A stretch of DNA of 64,000 nucleotides from Latrodectus hesperus (lineage: Eukaryota; Arthropoda; Arachnida; Araneae; Theridiidae): contig JAJQOW010000208.1 of the NCBI GenBank assembly GCA_037975125.1, positions 62,001-126,000 of the forward strand, read 5' to 3'. Under the pieces are notes generated by a model. The model ran no database searches and had not been told where the DNA came from. It saw nothing but the letters and a program-made list of their open reading frames with translations. How positions within the stretch are numbered: the stretch's first letter is position 1; each line of letters starts with the position of its first letter. The position numbers were made by a program, and so were the translations under genes. This document shows positions 48,773 to 62,127 of the stretch, in pieces.

Positions 48773-49609
48773 GAGTACAAGTCTTCAGATCTTCCTGAGT
48801 ATTTAAGGCAACTTGCTATTGAGTTGATTAACAATATCCATGATGAAGCTGTGCTTATTTACACGGATGGTAGCAGAAATGACAGAACTTGTTCCGGTAG
48901 TGGGGTATTTATTAAGTATCAAAACGAATCCCACCAAATCTCAATCAGAAACCCCGACGGCTGTTCCGTCTTTCTCAGTGAACTTATTGCAATTAATGTG
49001 GGTCTTGATACGGTTCTTTCTCTCCCTGGGAATGAGGAAATTTGGATTTTCTCGGACAGCCGGAGCGCCACCCAGCATCTTACTAACTGGCACAGAGTCC
49101 GTGATAATACAGGAGTAGCTATCAAGGACAAGCTTAGACGGCTCTCCTTATCTCGTGAGATTCACTTACAGTGGATCCCTTCCCATGTAGACCTTGCGGG
49201 TAACGAATTGGCTGATGCCCTAGCAAAAAGAGGTACTGACGAGCCTTTGCTTACTCCGGCGTCTCTTACCTATACTGAACTATACTCTAGACAGAAAGGC
49301 CTTGTTCGGTCTGCATTTGCCATTCCCCCCGTGCACCATTGGTACCAGGGTAATCGTCCCGGCGGATCTCTATCCCTCCGGTGCAGCAGACTGGAACAAA
49401 CTACAATAACTCGTTTTCGAAGTGGCCACCTATCATTGACATTTAACAACAAAGAAAAGGAATTTCCCATTTGCGCTAAGTGTTCCAAAAGCCAAGCCAC
49501 TCCGGATCACATCCTTGAGTGCTTGGGACTCGATAAAGAAGATCTTCTGGAGCGACCATTATTGGTCATTGATTTCATGAGAGTGTGCAATGTCATAGAC
49601 TTGGTCTAG
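48773..49609 (+). pseudogene. RNase H domain and zinc knuckle of a LINE ORF2 (partial)
   Basis: It has all four expected acidic residues in order: IYTDGSRNDRTCSGSG (Asp), VFLSELIAINVG (Glu), WIFSDSRSATQH (Asp), and WIPSHVDLAGNELADALAKR (His and final Asp). A C-terminal CX2CX8HX3C knuckle (CAKC...HILEC) and the ending VCNVIDLV follow. The frame is undisturbed for 278 codons, but the reverse transcriptase and endonuclease parts are missing and no ATG starts it (TTG at 48824). It is a truncated LINE copy, not a host RNase H gene. Confidence 0.88.
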
Positions 49610-49646
49610 CACTGCTAGACAACAGTGATCAGCAACAACAACAATG
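48773..49646 (+). mobile_element. 5'-truncated LINE 3' end with intact RNase H
   Basis: The coding frame is open from 48773, and homology-like sequence (DLPEYLRQLAIELINNIHDE) precedes the RNase H domain. After the stop at 49609 come 37 bases ending in CAGCAACAACAACAATG. ACAATATTTTC near 48750 and ACAATGTTTTC near 49640 may be a diverged target duplication. Confidence 0.88.
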
Positions 49647-49649
49647 TTT

Positions 49650-50094
49650 TCTAGTTAATTATTCCGAATAATAACAATATATATATACTACAACAATTCG
49701 TATTTACAAGATCATTGGTTAGTAAAACAATATTCTGATTACATATTTGACAATTTACAGAATCTAATTTTATTGTTGATATATTTACAAGTTACAGTAT
49801 CAATATTATAGATAGATAGATGCAACCCATAGTAGTGGTGATCAACATTAAGAGTTTTTTAAATATTTACATAATATGATATTGGGTACTACTCATAATA
49901 AGCTGGATGAGCATTTCATCCATAAGTATTACACATTTAGTATTCGTTAGAGTAGTTTGTTTGGTAGTTAAGTTATCTTTGTTTATGGAACTATAATGTA
50001 TTATTTTATTAGTTACAATTTCCATTTTTAAGTTCTATATTCCCACATCTGCATATGCATTTTGTGGTTGCTGAGTATTCAGTTCCAAGCATTA
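49650..50094. other. no gene seen
   Basis: AT-rich DNA between two LINE remnants that face each other tail-in. Confidence 0.45.
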
Positions 50095-50345
50095 CGATTC
50101 ATATTTTCTGAGATCTAGCGTCAGCTAGATCAGATCCATGACACCGTGAACCCTAGCGAAGTCGTCACCAGTAGTGGATTTCCGCAAACATCTTACAGAG
50201 CGAGCCCCAAACAATCCAGGATGTGATCAGGGGACGCCGGCATCAGGTGCATTTTGTGCACAAGGAGAAGACTTTACACTCAGATTCGAATGCCACGTTT
50301 TTCAGATGCCCACTAATAAATCTTGAGAATGGCCGTGGCTGTTAT
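50095..50345 (-). pseudogene. LINE ORF2 C-terminus, decayed
   Basis: On the minus strand FSRFISGHLKNVAFESEC then KVFSLCTKC, next frame ASPDHILDCLGLAL, a stop, VCGNPLLV, next frame DFARVHGVMDLI and stop at 50125. These are the knuckle (C...C...H...C) and the ending of the LINE at 49609, with at least two frame changes. No CAA tail is recognisable. Confidence 0.75.
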
Positions 50346-50741
50346 ATCATAAGATATTTCATAAGGAGTGGTCATGACTTGTCTCATGACTTTGACATTT
50401 TAGGAACATATTACATAATTCAATCCATGCTTAAAATGGTGTTGAAGGAAAAAAAAACGATATCTTGCTTATTTTGACAGCTAAGCTTTATACAAGAAAC
50501 CAGACCATACCTGTTGAAATGTATTTACCTGATGATTTGAGTGTAGATAAAAATACTCATTTATGAGCTTAAACAAAGAAATCTTGTAATTTCACTTCAA
50601 AACTTTTTGAAAGCGAGCTCAGATGTATTACTGTGCATAAAAATTTCCAGATGATGAAAGGATTGAAAACATAAGAAATAACAAATTAAAAAGAACTTTC
50701 GGAATCGTTGTGCTTCAGTTAGCTGCAAGACGAGCAGATGA

Positions 50742-50958
50742 TTTATTACATAACATATATTCAGATTTGTATGCTTGATTCTTGAGATCCGCTGTTAAGT
50801 CTTCGTCGATAATAGGACAAATAGCACAATGACAGATGTACAACCACAGAAGAATAACGAAGAAAACACCCAGGGTCACGGTGGGAATCGAACCCACACT
50901 CCTACGCTCTCAAGCGATTAGCGGAGTGATACTTTGACCACTCAGCCACGGAGCGCCC
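50742..50958 (-). mobile_element. tRNA-Ser-like SINE, family C, minus strand
   Basis: Minus-strand head GGGCGCTCCGTGGCTGAGTG from 50958, then CCGCTAATCGCTTGAGAGCG, GGGTTCGATTCCCACC, CCTGGGTGTTTTCTTCGTTA and GCTGTACATCTGTCATTGTG, nearly identical to the copy at 14524. A 12-bp duplication ACGAGCAGATGA flanks it at 50730-50741 and 50959-50970. High similarity between the copies suggests recent activity. Confidence 0.95.
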
Positions 50959-50970
50959 ACGAGCAGATGA

Positions 50971-51387
50971 ATAGAGGCTGCTGATTATACTCTGAAGCAG
51001 TGGCTGTGCGGTTAAAGTTAGATGAGTCAGGTTTTATTTCGCCTAAATTGCTTCAAAAAATTCGATATTTTAATATTAGCAGTGCACTCTCAGTTAATTA
51101 TCGATATTTCAAAAAATTTTCGATTTCCCAATAAAAATGTCGATTTATGTTTCTCATCTGTAAAATAAATAATTCAAAATCAGATGATAACAAACGCTAT
51201 TAACGCTGCCATTCTTAACTGTTCGATGAAAGTCAACATGCAAAGATCTGTTGATAAGTGGCAACGACAAAAAAGGCGTGCACTTGCCGATCAGCAAGTG
51301 CAAATAATGAAATACTCATTATAGATCGCTGCGCAACCTAACGGTCTATAAGGGAATTCCAAATGATTTTCGCATCGACAGGGCGGA
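50971..51387. other. no gene seen
   Basis: Mixed-composition DNA without a recognised element. Confidence 0.4.
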
Positions 51388-51464
51388 ATAAGAGTTCAGG
51401 TGCACTCGCACCTGAACTCTTATACTTATTATTTTAACTATATTATACTTAAAATAATAAGTAT
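51388..51464. repeat. two adjacent perfect hairpins
   Basis: Stem 1: ATAAGAGTTCAGGTGC at 51388-51403 with its complement at 51408-51423, loop ACTC. Stem 2: ATACTTATTATTTTAA at 51422-51437 with its complement at 51449-51464, loop 11. Both stems are 16 bp and perfect, and they overlap by two bases. Confidence 0.93.
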
Positions 51465-52410
51465 TCGTAAATGAGAAGTTCTTAAAAACGAGCGTCTACT
51501 GTATTGCACACACACATTCCGATTCCTTTTTTTATTTTTCTTCTATGTTATATTTATAAAGGCAAAAAAGAACAATAGACGAAAAATAAGAAAAAAAAAT
51601 TTTTTTGTAGTAACATCATCTTTTCTTACTGTATATATTTTTCAGTCTATATTATCGTAAAGAGAATGGAACATTATTAAAAGGAAAACCCATAAAAAAA
51701 TCACCGCTTGCACAGATGTAATATTTTTTTTTCTTTGCAAACAAATTATCTGTCCGAAATGTGCACGAGTGAAAGTTCTCGGTATCTTCGACGAGATGGA
51801 AACAATGAAACTGGGAAAGCGCAGACGACTGCAGAAAATGAAAACGATTGTTGTTTATAAAGGAATCGACTTTCAAATGACAGGGGCGCAGGCTATATTT
51901 CAAGAGGATACCAATTAACTGCAAACGCATTCCATTCAATTCAAAAGATTTGAAACAGAATCGCAGGTGCAATTGTTGAGCACTGAATTGAAAATAACTC
52001 AATGCATGCAGAGAATGACGTCCAATTTTTTTTAATGTCTTCTTTTGATGAGGAGATTGGCTGCAAATCTTAAATGTCCCACACGTCATTGTATATAACA
52101 CTGTTCTAGAATCTAGAATTAAAGTTCTTGTTTTCTTGTTTACATAGTATAAAAAAGGCAATATCATAAATATATCTATAGCACTTGAATTACACTCAAA
52201 CAAATTTTTGTACGATTTTTTTAATATAATATATATGAAAATTTCAGTGTTTTTTATACTCAAACCTGATTTTATGCGGTCTTTTAGATGCCATTTTTAA
52301 TTCGGGAATTTTTTTCGTACATTATATATGAAAATTTTAATCTAATTGGTAAATTATTGAAACTATCATTAAAAAAAACTAATGATTTGATAGGCCATTT
52401 TATTTTTTTT
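51465..52410. other. no confident gene; GC-richer stretch at 51715-52090
   Basis: A 203-codon minus frame (51652-52263) and a 65-codon plus frame (51715-51918, ...CPKCARVKVLGIFDEMETM...) overlap. Neither shows a recognised domain. The segment is less AT-rich than its flanks and might be part of an exon or UTR. Confidence 0.25.
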
Positions 52411-52411
52411 C

Positions 52412-52490
52412 GATTTTTCATTATGTATTAAATCACATTACATAAAGTACAGCGTCTTTATGTAATGTGATTTAATACATATGAAAAATC
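52412..52490. repeat. 35-bp near-perfect hairpin
   Basis: The inner arms 52423-52447 and 52456-52480 are perfectly complementary (25 bp), loop TACAGCGT. After one extra base, GATTTTTCAT at 52412 and ATGAAAAATC at 52481-52490 extend the stem. Confidence 0.93.
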
Positions 52491-52860
52491 ACTATACTAC
52501 TGGCGTATCACTACACTACTGTTTTTGATTTCGTTTCTCAAAAAGCACTCCCTAATTATTTCATAAGCTTTTGAGTTATTTTGCACACAAGAAGTTTCTG
52601 TTGGAATTCCTATTTACTGCATAAAAAAATTATTTTTTAACGTAGCTCTATTCCTGAAGTATTGTAAGAATTTTTTATGCGTTTTCTCTCATGCGGTCTT
52701 TATTAACCGCCCAAAATTAGATTTGAATGTATGTTGAAATGTTTCATATTTTAATTATTTCATTACTAATAACATGTGTTATTTTTAATTCCAATTTCTT
52801 TATTTTGGATAAGTTAGTGTAAGTATTTCTTCTAAGATGATTTTTTTATTAATTTTTAAT

Positions 52861-53232
52861 GTTGTTGTTACTTATGACACTTGGACAAGCCAAGATAGCT
52901 ATGCCTTGGCTATGCGAATTTAAGTCGATTGGGAGCGTCTTTCGTTTAATCAGAGCACCACGATGGGGAAAGTACGACTTTGCTCTTTAAATTCTCCGAT
53001 GGATGGCACCACCAGAGGATCCACTCCCTCAATTTTGACATTGTTCTGAAGGGATTGGAAATTTTTTCAAATAATTACAAACAAGATAACTGCTCAACGA
53101 CCGACCACAGGACTTTCGATTTCACAGATTTAACGAGCACGTATATTGATTGTACTCGGTGGGTCTTTGGGAATCGAACCCCTCCCTTCCGGATGGAAGA
53201 CCTATGCTCTAACCACTAGTCTACCACGGCCC
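52861..53232 (-). mobile_element. tRNA-headed SINE, family A, minus strand, full length
   Basis: Minus-strand head GGGCCGTGGTAGACTAGTGG from 53232, then TTAGAGCATAGGTCTTCC, GGGGTTCGATTCCC and the complete body to GTAACAACAAC at 52861. TAATTTTTAAT at 52850-52860 and TAATTTTCAAT at 53233-53243 form a duplication with one mismatch. It is the best head sequence for family A here. Confidence 0.95.
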
Positions 53233-53243
53233 TAATTTTCAAT

Positions 53244-54144
53244 AATGTTTACATACGGAAGAGACTTTATTTGTTAAATCTGTATAGAACCTTTTGATTT
53301 TCAAGAAGAGAATTTTGCAGTGGAGATGAAAGTGATTGATTTCCAAAATGATTTATATGTCAACTCCCGTTTGTCAAACTTTAAAAAAAGTTGGTTTACG
53401 GTTTCTAAAAAAATTCCCAATCTTGGTTCAATCTTGTTTCACAATGAAGGCAATATTCAGCTCAATATATCTGTCTGAAATATTGTTTCTAATGTGAAAT
53501 TTATTGAAAATAACTTCAGGAACATACTCACTGATCAAAATTTGAGGAAATGCATCTAAATTGCACCTCCTCTCTTAACTTAAAATCTTCTGGATGACAA
53601 AAAAAGAATACCCTCAATCTCATTGAAGTCATTGGGTCTGTTAAATAAATCTTTTATAACATTTGTTATTTATTATTAAAAACACTTCAATTTCTTTTAG
53701 ATGTATAATTCTCAGTTTCGTTTTATTAAATACGTTTGAATTAATATAAATTTCCTATTAACTAGAAAAGTATGTTTTAAGCAATGAACAAATGTAAAAT
53801 TTATTTTTTAAAAAAGTTGCAATTCTTTTAGCTTTTAGCACAGTTTAAAAAACACATAATCGCTCAGGAAATTCATATATCTATTCTTCTCATCTTTTTT
53901 GAAGAAAAGAAATCGGTGAGAATTTGTTACGTTAATCTAAAGGATTTGGCAATAAGCCATTCGGAGATTGGAATGATTGGTCTCTTTTAAACATTTGTTT
54001 TTGGTATAAGGAGGAAACAGCTCATTCGATTGTATTCTGAATAAATAATATTTCTAGAATTTTAATGAATTCCCTTAACGCGGGCTTTAATAAACTCGTC
54101 ATTTTGACGCATTTTAAGTTTTGCTCGGAAAATGAAAAAAACTG
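53244..54144. other. no gene seen
   Basis: AT-rich DNA without a recognised gene. Confidence 0.45.
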
Positions 54145-54675
54145 TTTGTTGTTGTTGTTTCTTATCCTCACTGTCTGACGGAGTCAGACAAGATCCACGA
54201 GCTCGTTGATTGAAAGGAAGTCGAAGACTAGGAGAGGATTGCTAAAGAGATTCTCCTTAGAGAGACCCATGCAATCCAAAAGGTGCTCAGGAGAGGCTTG
54301 ATGACTTTAACACTTGGTGCAGGTGACGAAGGTTTCCCTGTCCTCGTTATAAATGAGGCACTTGATGTGGTCACCAGCAAATCTTGAGAGAGTAGTCCGG
54401 GTACGTCTGTCATAAAGGAGTTCAAGGGACTAAACCGGTTTTGATCCCTTGTACCAATCATGCATAGGGAGTGTTTTCCACTCCCCGGAGATAATAGATT
54501 TTTCCCGGGAGTATAACTCCATAAAGGTGAGTGTGGAAGAGGGAGTTGTTGAAATCTTGCAACCCTCCTTAGCAAGATTATCTGCCATTTCATTCCCGTG
54601 GAGATTTACATGCGAAGGCATCCATTGCAAATGAACATCACGTTTAAGTGTAATGAGCTTTAATTTAAGTTGAAG
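54145..54675 (-). pseudogene. LINE RNase H C-terminal half, decayed
   Basis: Minus strand from about 54672: FLQLKLKLITLKRDVHLQWM, then PSHVNLHGNEMADNLAKEG (final His/Asp region), LTFMELYSREKSIISGEWK, HDWYKGSKPV and a stop. In other frames follow TTLSRFAGDHIKCLIYNED, a knuckle with a stop inside (CTKC, stop, HQASPEHLLDC) and FDFLSINELVDLV. The tail is AAGAAACAACAACAACAAAC near 54145. The first three RNase H acidic positions are missing through truncation, and frameshifts break the rest. Confidence 0.85.
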
Positions 54676-55464
54676 AAAACTAATATATTTTTATATTGTC
54701 CTTTGTACTGACAAGTCTATTGAAAAAGATATGTACAAATCGAAATCTATTTTCTTCAAAAGATTAGAAATATTGAAATTCTCTTTGTGATATAAATCAG
54801 TTTGAAGCACTCATAATGTAGATAAAATTTTTTGTCAATTAATTTTATCCAAACAAAGATTACAATGATCAATAGGAATGCGAGAGGGTTGGGGCCATTC
54901 TCTCCAAGGACTTCCGCTCGATCATTAACAGTAGAGAGGACAAAATACAGCATATGAGCTTCAGTCCGTGTAAAGAATGCGCAAAATGAATGCAGAATAG
55001 TGAAATTATGTATTAAAATAGAATTGAATAATAAACATTTTCTATCGAATATTGTCATCTTTTAACTTGAAGTGTTTAATGGCATTACTTTCTAAGTGGT
55101 TGTTTTTCTTTTAAATATATGTGATCGTTCATGTATTCAATAAATGCGTTTTCGTCTGAGGGAGGTATATAAGAAATCTCCTTGGGCCTATATTCCACTG
55201 TTACTAGTGTTACAACTTAAAATTTCAACTTTATTTATGGTTTTTTGCTTGGAGAAGAAAAATTAATTCTTATTACCTATTATTTCACAGTTATTCATGT
55301 ACTAAATTTAACTGGAACATATTCCGAATTCACTTTCTGACTAAATGATTGCTGACTAAATTATTTCTGAACACACCAATCTGCGTATATTCATCATATT
55401 TTCAATGTTCGTTAGTAGTTCATGACTTACTTTAAACTGTCTGCCTCGGTTGAGTTAGTGATGA
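54676..55464. other. no gene seen
   Basis: AT-rich. A 100-codon minus frame at 54756-55058 has no recognised domain. Confidence 0.45.
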
Positions 55465-55557
55465 GAGTCAAAAAGGACTGCAGAGGAAAGGGAGTCAAAA
55501 AAGACAGCAGAAGAAAGGGAGTCAAAAAGGACAGCAGAGGAAAGGGAGTCAAAAAGT
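55465..55557. repeat. 27-bp tandem repeat, about 3.5 copies
   Basis: Units starting GAGTCAAAAAGGAC begin at 55465, 55492, 55519 and 55546. 27 is divisible by three, and the plus frame gives VKKDSRGKG repeats inside a 62-codon frame (55422-55610). It is basic, with no known family. A chance frame is as likely as a peptide. Confidence 0.92.
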
Positions 55558-55684
55558 ACTCTCTTTGTACGATTCATTGCTCTTTATCTTTTCTTCTATC
55601 TTATTTCTAGCTTTACGGGGATATCGATAATACTGACATTGAAATATGTAAGATATAATCTATTCTTATTCAAGACAACTTTTG

Positions 55685-55960
55685 AGATGAGGCCATGGTG
55701 ACCTGGTTGGTTAAGAGCTTTATCTAAAGGCAGTGAGATCGAATTCATCTTTTTCACTGAATGTACCTCAGCCGCATTCAGTGAAACATGTTAGCAATGT
55801 CTTACAAGTAAAATAATAACACTGCATCAACTTTTGGGGGCCTTGAGCTTGATGCCTGCTTCTACGTTAAGAAGATCCTCGATTGCTTCCACCTAACTGT
55901 TACAGCCTAGCTCTGGTCTTGGTACAGGGAAATATGCTGGCGCAACAACTTTAAAATTTA
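55685..55960 (+). mobile_element. SINE-like family E copy
   Basis: The head GAGGCCATGGTGACCTGGTT then GGTTAAGAGC, GTGAGATCGAATTC (B-box-like), TGATGCCTGCTTCTACG, AAGATCCTCGATTGCTTCC and ACCTAACTGTTACAGCC follow the family order. Confidence 0.6.
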
Positions 55961-57735
55961 AAGTGGGGCTTACGCGAGCACAAGTTCAGAACCCTCCCCA
56001 ACCTTTACAACATTGAATTTTTATAGAGACGGCGTTGCTTTGTAAAACTCCTTCCTTTGATTTTCCGAGGGAATGATATTTCCAGATGGGAATATAAAAA
56101 AGTAACGGTTAATGATGTATTGGTGTATTGTTATGGTTGCACGTGCTTTTGATTATATAATTGTTTTCTTTCGTTATTGTATTCTTAAAATTAAAATAAA
56201 TATCTTAATTCCAGATGAAATCATGGCATCATTCGTCTCGATATTTTTTAAACAAAGAGGATGTGACAATTCAAAACTAAAAAAATACTTCTAAACTGTC
56301 ATTTTATTCACAGTCACAATGACTTCAACTTGCATCTTTTGCAAAGGCTGAAAAAAACATACATATTTTTTCTACAGTACACAAACTTAACACAGAATTT
56401 CCAGAACTGATAACTCAAGCGTCTAACAGACTCCTTACTTTACTTTCAATTCATTTTAACTGCTTGGCTGACCACGATATTTATACCTCCTGGGTATACG
56501 TCCAAGAATTTTCCAAAATATCCTTATAGTAAGCATATGATAAATCGTCGCACTTATCAACTCGAAATTTCGAAAATGCTAGCTTATGTGCTTTTTTGGC
56601 CAAAGATATCGCCAACTGTGCCAAACTGTCTTAGATTTCATTTACTTATATCTTCAACTCTGAAAATTGATATTTTGAAAGAATAAGCTTGTTTAGACTG
56701 TAATTTTTCAAATTGAAATATGTAGTTAAATAGAAATATAAGACATTTATACAAATATATATATATATATATATACAAATGTATGTTAATAAAAACGTCA
56801 CAAACTTATTCTGTGAACAATTTTTTAAGTTTTTGTGTTATCAAGTGCGTATTAAAAAAATGATTAAACTTTCTTTTTTAAAAAACTTCTTCAGTATATG
56901 TTTTCTTCCTTTAAAAATGAAATTTAGAGTATTCCTTCCTAATTTTTTTATGTGTTCTTGTTTAAGAAGACAGCAATTCTAGAAAATTTTATTTCATGTT
57001 TTTACAGATTGATTCACATAACATGAAGTGTGTGCATACTGCTCAATCTGGAAGTAAGATAAATGTGTCGTTAACTTAATTTTTGATTTTTTAAAAAAGA
57101 AAATTGGAAACCTAGATTGCATATTTTTTTCACCGAAAATATATTATTTTGCATGCATTTACTATTAAATGAATGGAAACAAAATCATGTTTAAAAATAA
57201 AATGATTTTCTTGAAGAAACGAAGAAAAATTAAGCAAATTGGCAACATCGAAGCGATTAAAATGTCTCAATTTGATTGATTTTTAAAAGGCAACAGAATT
57301 ACAGTTTTCATCATTAACATGTACATGCTAAAACTTTAATAACATATTTCACAAACTTGAAATATTAAGAGAAATATTTTGATTAGGCTTCTATAAGTTA
57401 AGAAAATATTCTTCTAATATTTAGTTGGGAAAAAAAAATAAATCATTACATTTTCGACAGATCATCGCAGGAATTGGTATTTCGTAAAGTAACAGTAAAG
57501 CAATTTCAAAGGCTTGTTGGAACGATAAATTCCGTACTAAAATGATTCATTTTTTTGTTTTTGTTTGGTCTCTTCAGTTGATAGTGACAGTATATTAAAA
57601 ATAGAAGTCAATAAGTAGAAACTTAGTACATTTTACAGTTTTTCTTTGCGGAAGGCGTAAATGCAAGCTAGCTGCACTGAAATTTAAATGTCGTTTATGA
57701 TCCCGATACTGTGTAACACCAGTTACGTGGAATTT
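55961..57735. other. no gene seen; small (TA)n at 56753
   Basis: AT-rich, with a TA microsatellite at 56753-56775. Frames of 60-67 codons are Lys/Phe/Ile-rich without domains. Confidence 0.45.
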
Positions 57736-57920
57736 CCCCTTTGCAGATCAATGTAAAAACTGAGGAAATGGATCCTCTGGTGGTGCCATCTGTCAGAGGA
57801 GTTTAGAGCAAAGACATACTTTCACCTTCGTAGTGCTCTGGTTAAACGAAAGATGCACCCTACTGACTTAAATTCGCTTAGCGAGCTTGGCTTGTCCAAG
57901 TGTCATAAGTAACAACAACA
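57736..57920 (+). mobile_element. SINE family A, 5' truncated
   Basis: Only the 3' half of the body is present: TTGCAGATCAATGTAAAAAC, CCATCTGTCAGAGGAG, TGGTTAAACGAAAGATGC, TTGGCTTGTCCAAGTGTCAT and tail AAGTAACAACAACA. ACGTGGAATTT at 57725-57735 and ACGTGTAATTT at 57921-57931 form a duplication with one mismatch. A SINE with LINE-like 5' truncation and its own target duplication shows insertion by reverse transcription. Confidence 0.9.
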
Positions 57921-57934
57921 ACGTGTAATTTTGG

Positions 57935-60347
<2,413 letters not shown>

Positions 60348-60715
60348 ACGTAATTACTTTCTTGTCTTGTTGAAATTGTTATCAAGAAGCGTTATGAAAT
60401 GGAAGAGGGAGATTTTCAAAAATAAGTTTTATTAATACAGGAACAATTTCTTTATGTGAAGACCAACCATGACATTTGTATCACGCCTGCTCAGTAAGAG
60501 AGCACAACCAAAAGAAGCCCGGTGGAAACATAACCCTCTCAGAAGGGTACAGCATACGGGTCATTCATTCGGGAAGAATAGTGGCGACAGATGACATCAT
60601 CAGTCAGTTTGAAATTCCTTTACCACATTTGGTAATGTACATCTTGGAATTCCACAGCTTGGGTGGTGTTACTCATACATTTGTTAAAAAGGGCCATATA
60701 TATAATAAAAAAGCT

Positions 60716-61057
60716 GTCGACCCATGACTGAGTGGTTAGCGTTCCTGTCTCCTGAGCTGTAGGTCCCGGATTCGAATCCCGGTTCGAGCATGGATGTTTC
60801 TTTCCTTCTCTGTCCTCTCTGTGTTTCTCTGTTCTTTCTTCTGTGATAATGTATGAATGTGCCCCACCACCACACACAAATCACCACAAACCATACCACC
60901 ACAAACCCGTTTATTGGTGGTGGTATGGCGCGAGCAACGCTACTCGCCTCCGTGACTTGGTTCACAGGTGCCCGCTGGGTAACGACAAATGAGTAGCAGT
61001 TTCTGGCCCTGTTGTTGCATAGGGTTCAACCCTCTTGTGCCCGCCGTTGGGAAAAAC
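60716..61057 (+). mobile_element. tRNA-headed SINE, family D, with internal inversion
   Basis: The head GTCGACCCATGACTGAGTGG and the B-box GGATTCGAATCCCGGTTCGA are followed by GCATGGATGTTTCTTTCC and, at the 3' end, CTTGTGCCCGCCGTTGG. In place of the usual CCCTATAAACGGGTTTGTGG core, an inverted copy lies at 60891-60914 (CCATACCACCACAAACCCG) followed by TTGGTGGTGGTATGG. The perfect 12-bp duplication AATAAAAAAGCT is at 60704-60715 and 61058-61069. Confidence 0.94.
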
Positions 61058-61089
61058 AATAAAAAAGCTAAAAATTATATAAATAATAC

Positions 61090-61090
<1 letters not shown>

Positions 61091-61165
<75 letters not shown>
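61091..61165. repeat. (TA)n microsatellite
   Basis: About 75 bp of TA repeat, 22 bp past the SINE target duplication. Confidence 0.97.
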
Positions 61166-61171
<6 letters not shown>

Positions 61172-61919
61172 ACAAAAATATTAAGTATGTAGTCATTAGT
61201 TAAACTCATTCTAACTTTTAAAATAAGAATGATGTGATCGATTTGTGAATGAGTCACTTCATATTTACAATATGATAAAAAAAATCGTTTTAAGAAATAT
61301 ATGAATGAAAAAGAAGTATTTTTACACATTTTAAAGCACACGACAGTTAAAATATCTCTTTAGGTGCCCAATATTTTCCCAAATTAAATATTTAATTTCC
61401 ACAAATAGAGGCAAAATGCTGGAACTTATTTAAGCAAACATTAATGCATGAGTTGTGAACAAGAATGAGCTGTTTCATTTCACATCCCGTCGCAGAAAGG
61501 GATCAAATAGATTTACCGACGACTCTTGAGTCAGGGAGACGCTTTGAATGGGGGGAAGGCAGTCTCCTCTAAAACCCCTATTTAAACTGCATTTCAATCA
61601 TTTTCCCTTTAAAACGAGAGAAGTTGAGTTTTATTTTTAAAACGCTCGGTTCAACTGAGTTACGTTAATGAGTGAAACCTAGATTTGGAAGGGATTAAAT
61701 AGGAATTTGAATTTCTGTGATGGCAGTTTTAAATAATTAAGATTTTATGATGCGTGCCATGCAGCTACGTTTCGGTTTCTATTTCATTCAATGTAAAAGG
61801 ATGCAGTGGGTGCTTATATAATAGCTTATATATCTGTCGCATTTGTTGCTTGCTAAAAGGATCCTTTCACGTTAACAAACAACATTCGCCATCAGTTTCA
61901 ATTGACAGAGACTCAGTTT
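61166..61919. other. no confident gene; GC-richer stretch at 61440-61680
   Basis: AT-rich with one more mixed segment. No protein domain or repeat is recognised. Confidence 0.35.
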
Positions 61920-61933
61920 ACCATCCACCTCTG

Positions 61934-62113
61934 GCCGAGCTGGCAGCTGAATGGTTAGCGCTCTTGCCTTCGGTTCAACAGTTCGTGGGTTCGAATCCCA
62001 CCTTGGGCATGGATGTTTGTAGTGGTTCGGATTCCACTTTAAACCGTAAGTCTTGGTCTAATTAGCCCTCGTGTGCAAAAAATGACCGTTGAGCGACAAA
62101 CAAACCAAACCAA
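61934..62113 (+). mobile_element. tRNA-headed SINE, family F
   Basis: The head GCCGAGCTGGCAGCTGAATG and the B-box GTGGGTTCGAATCCCACC are followed by TTGGGCATGGATGTTTG, GTGGTTCGGATTCCAC, TTAGCCCTCGTGTGC and TGACCGTTGAGCGAC. The tail is AAACAAACCAAACC. The 14-bp duplication ACCATCCACCTCTG at 61920-61933 and 62114-62127 is perfect. It is the reference copy for family F in this window. Confidence 0.95.
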
Positions 62114-62127
62114 ACCATCCACCTCTG

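Noticed and set aside
51388..51423. Intrinsic transcription terminator
   Set aside because: The stem-loop looks like one, but the window is eukaryotic nuclear DNA with no adjacent gene and no following T run.
51652..52263. 203-codon minus-strand gene
   Set aside because: No recognised domain, Phe/Lys/Ser/Leu-rich composition, and an overlapping open plus frame. More likely a chance frame in a less AT-rich stretch.
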